64,000 nt of DNA from a virus. The stretch is from positions 1 to 64,000 of IMG/VR virus record IMGVR_UViG_3300044729_001490. One strand, 5' to 3'. Shown here piece after piece: positions 63,115-64,000 of this stretch. The notes under the pieces were generated by a model. The model was not told where the DNA came from. It searched no databases and was given only the letters and a program-made list of their open reading frames with translations. Each line of letters opens with the position of its first letter. Positions within the stretch are counted from its first letter, which is position 1. The position numbers and the translations under genes were made by a program.

Positions 63115-63966
63115 ATGATTACATTTGATGAACTGAATATTGGCTATCTTCCGTCTGGCAGGTTGTGGAAAGGCTTTGCTCCTCCAACAGCTTTTGGTCC
63201 GCACGGAACTACTACGATTTCGCAATCTGGCAACCCGTCGTTTGGGTTTTACGACAACTTTCATTCGTTTCATGCCACGACAGCGGAAGGTCCATACAGG
63301 ATTGTCGAAGGGACTGGCTGTACGATTGAGCAGATTGCAGATACTGCATCAGAGAAAGGTCTGGTTCAGCTTGCTATCGACGGTAATGCCGCTAACGACG
63401 AAGCGATACTTCAATGGGGTCGTGGGCTTGGCGCTCCGTTTCAGTTTTCTGGCAATGATTTGGTGTTTGAAGCTCGTTTGAACGTGAGCAGCATCACTAC
63501 GGCTTTGCATTCGTGGGCTATTGGGCTTGGGGTTGTTGGAGCTGGTGCGACTGACGGTTTGCTAACAGACACGACAGGCATCTTGGCTGACACAAGTTTT
63601 GTTGGTTTTGCTAAGCTGTCGGCGGCATCTTCTGGTGTTTCAGGTACCTACCGAGCTTCTGGGCAAGCGGTGCAAAACGGATCAACTAACACGAGGCTGT
63701 TGAATCTGGCGACACTGGCGGTGAATGGTTACGTCAAGCTTGGAATGCGTTTCCGAGCTGCTCCGCAAACGCTTGAGTGGTTTGTGAACGGTAATCTAGC
63801 TGGGTCGTCTGCAGCTCCAGCTAGATTGACGACATCGCAAATCAGGGCTGCTACGTTTCCAAGTACGACCCTAATGACTCCAGTCATTGCAGTGAAGGAC
63901 GTTGCAGGGTCCGCGTCGTCGCTGAACATGAAAGTTGACTGGATTGCCTGCGCACAAATGCTGTAG
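63115..63966 (+). CDS. Jelly-roll-like virion decoration protein
   Basis: A 283-residue protein with AAGGGAAAC upstream. Beta-rich with strands such as DLVFEARLNVSSI, HSWAIGLGVVGAGATDGL and YVKLGMRFRAAPQTLEWFVNG, consistent with a concanavalin-like jelly roll seen on phage capsids or fibres. No catalytic residues. Position after the capsid gene suggests decoration or head fibre. Confidence 0.55.
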   Translation: MITFDELNIGYLPSGRLWKGFAPPTAFGPHGTTTISQSGNPSFGFYDNFHSFHATTAEGPYRIVEGTGCTIEQIADTASEKGLVQLAIDGNAANDEAILQWGRGLGAPFQFSGNDLVFEARLNVSSITTALHSWAIGLGVVGAGATDGLLTDTTGILADTSFVGFAKLSAASSGVSGTYRASGQAVQNGSTNTRLLNLATLAVNGYVKLGMRFRAAPQTLEWFVNGNLAGSSAAPARLTTSQIRAATFPSTTLMTPVIAVKDVAGSASSLNMKVDWIACAQML

Positions 63967-63970
63967 TAGC

Positions 63971-64000
63971 ATGAGTTCTGCTGGGGCTGGCATTTCAGTC
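63971..64000 (+). CDS. Start of a further gene, cut by window edge
   Basis: ATG 63971 opens MSSAGAGISV, only ten codons. If the genome is circularly permuted, this could be the N-terminus of the repeat fibre that enters at the left edge; the Ser/Ala/Gly style is similar, but this cannot be shown. Confidence 0.35.
   Translation, partial: MSSAGAGISV

Overview
The window is almost entirely one tailed-phage genome or large prophage. It has the virion order of a short-tailed (podovirus-like) phage: adaptor, nozzle/beta-propeller protein, helical tail protein, fibres, internal virion proteins, and an exceptionally large 4,513-residue polyvalent protein. No cellular housekeeping genes, rRNA or CRISPR arrays are visible. 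The host cannot be named with certainty. Collagen-like fibres, DUF11-like and cysteine-rich virion proteins together with a CsrA homologue fit a Gram-negative environmental host, possibly a planctomycete (inference only).

Layout. 1-9.8 kb: tail fibre, appendage and tail-tube genes, all plus strand. 9.8-17.6 kb: a collagen-like fibre, a DUF11-like protein, a glycosyltransferase-TPR protein, a Cys-rich protein and a coiled-coil/Pro-Gln-rich virion protein. 17.6-31.1 kb: the giant polyvalent gene, carrying ADP-ribosyltransferase-like, N6-adenine methyltransferase, Strawberry-notch-type helicase, HExxH peptidase and LPD38-like regions; two small open frames with strong ribosome binding sites are nested in its linkers. 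31.1-42.8 kb: recombination and DNA metabolism (YqaJ-like nuclease, ERF annealing protein, ParB-like protein, SF2 helicase, a Dam/nuclease/methyltransferase cassette, RuvC-like resolvase, an SSB-like protein, SNase) and small accessory genes. 42.8-44.8 kb: ASCH protein, a minus-strand HNH gene, a gene with a templated insertion, and a tRNA-like gene. 44.8-50.2 kb: a minus-strand block of about 16 small genes including a phage CsrA, RadC-type JAB protein and two genes preceded by matching structured leaders. 50.2-55.5 kb: divergent control region, candidate small terminase gene, a 0.95 kb noncoding stretch, metallopeptidase and GNAT genes, a serine-recombinase-like regulator and a zinc-ribbon gene. 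55.5-64 kb: large terminase, portal, HNH endonuclease, scaffold, major capsid and decoration genes.

The order at the right end (terminase, portal, scaffold, capsid, decoration) continues logically into the left end (tail fibre, adaptor, nozzle), so the sequence may represent a nearly complete circularly permuted genome.

The main unexplained features are a dispersed palindrome (core GTGACA-NNN-TGTCAC, 11 copies), which twice sits exactly 21 nt before a shared TGTAGCAT(A/G) start context; a 32-nt copy of the parB-like gene inserted within a 72-nt tandem duplication 10 kb away; two minus-strand 5' leaders with covarying stems; and overlapping genes inside the giant gene.
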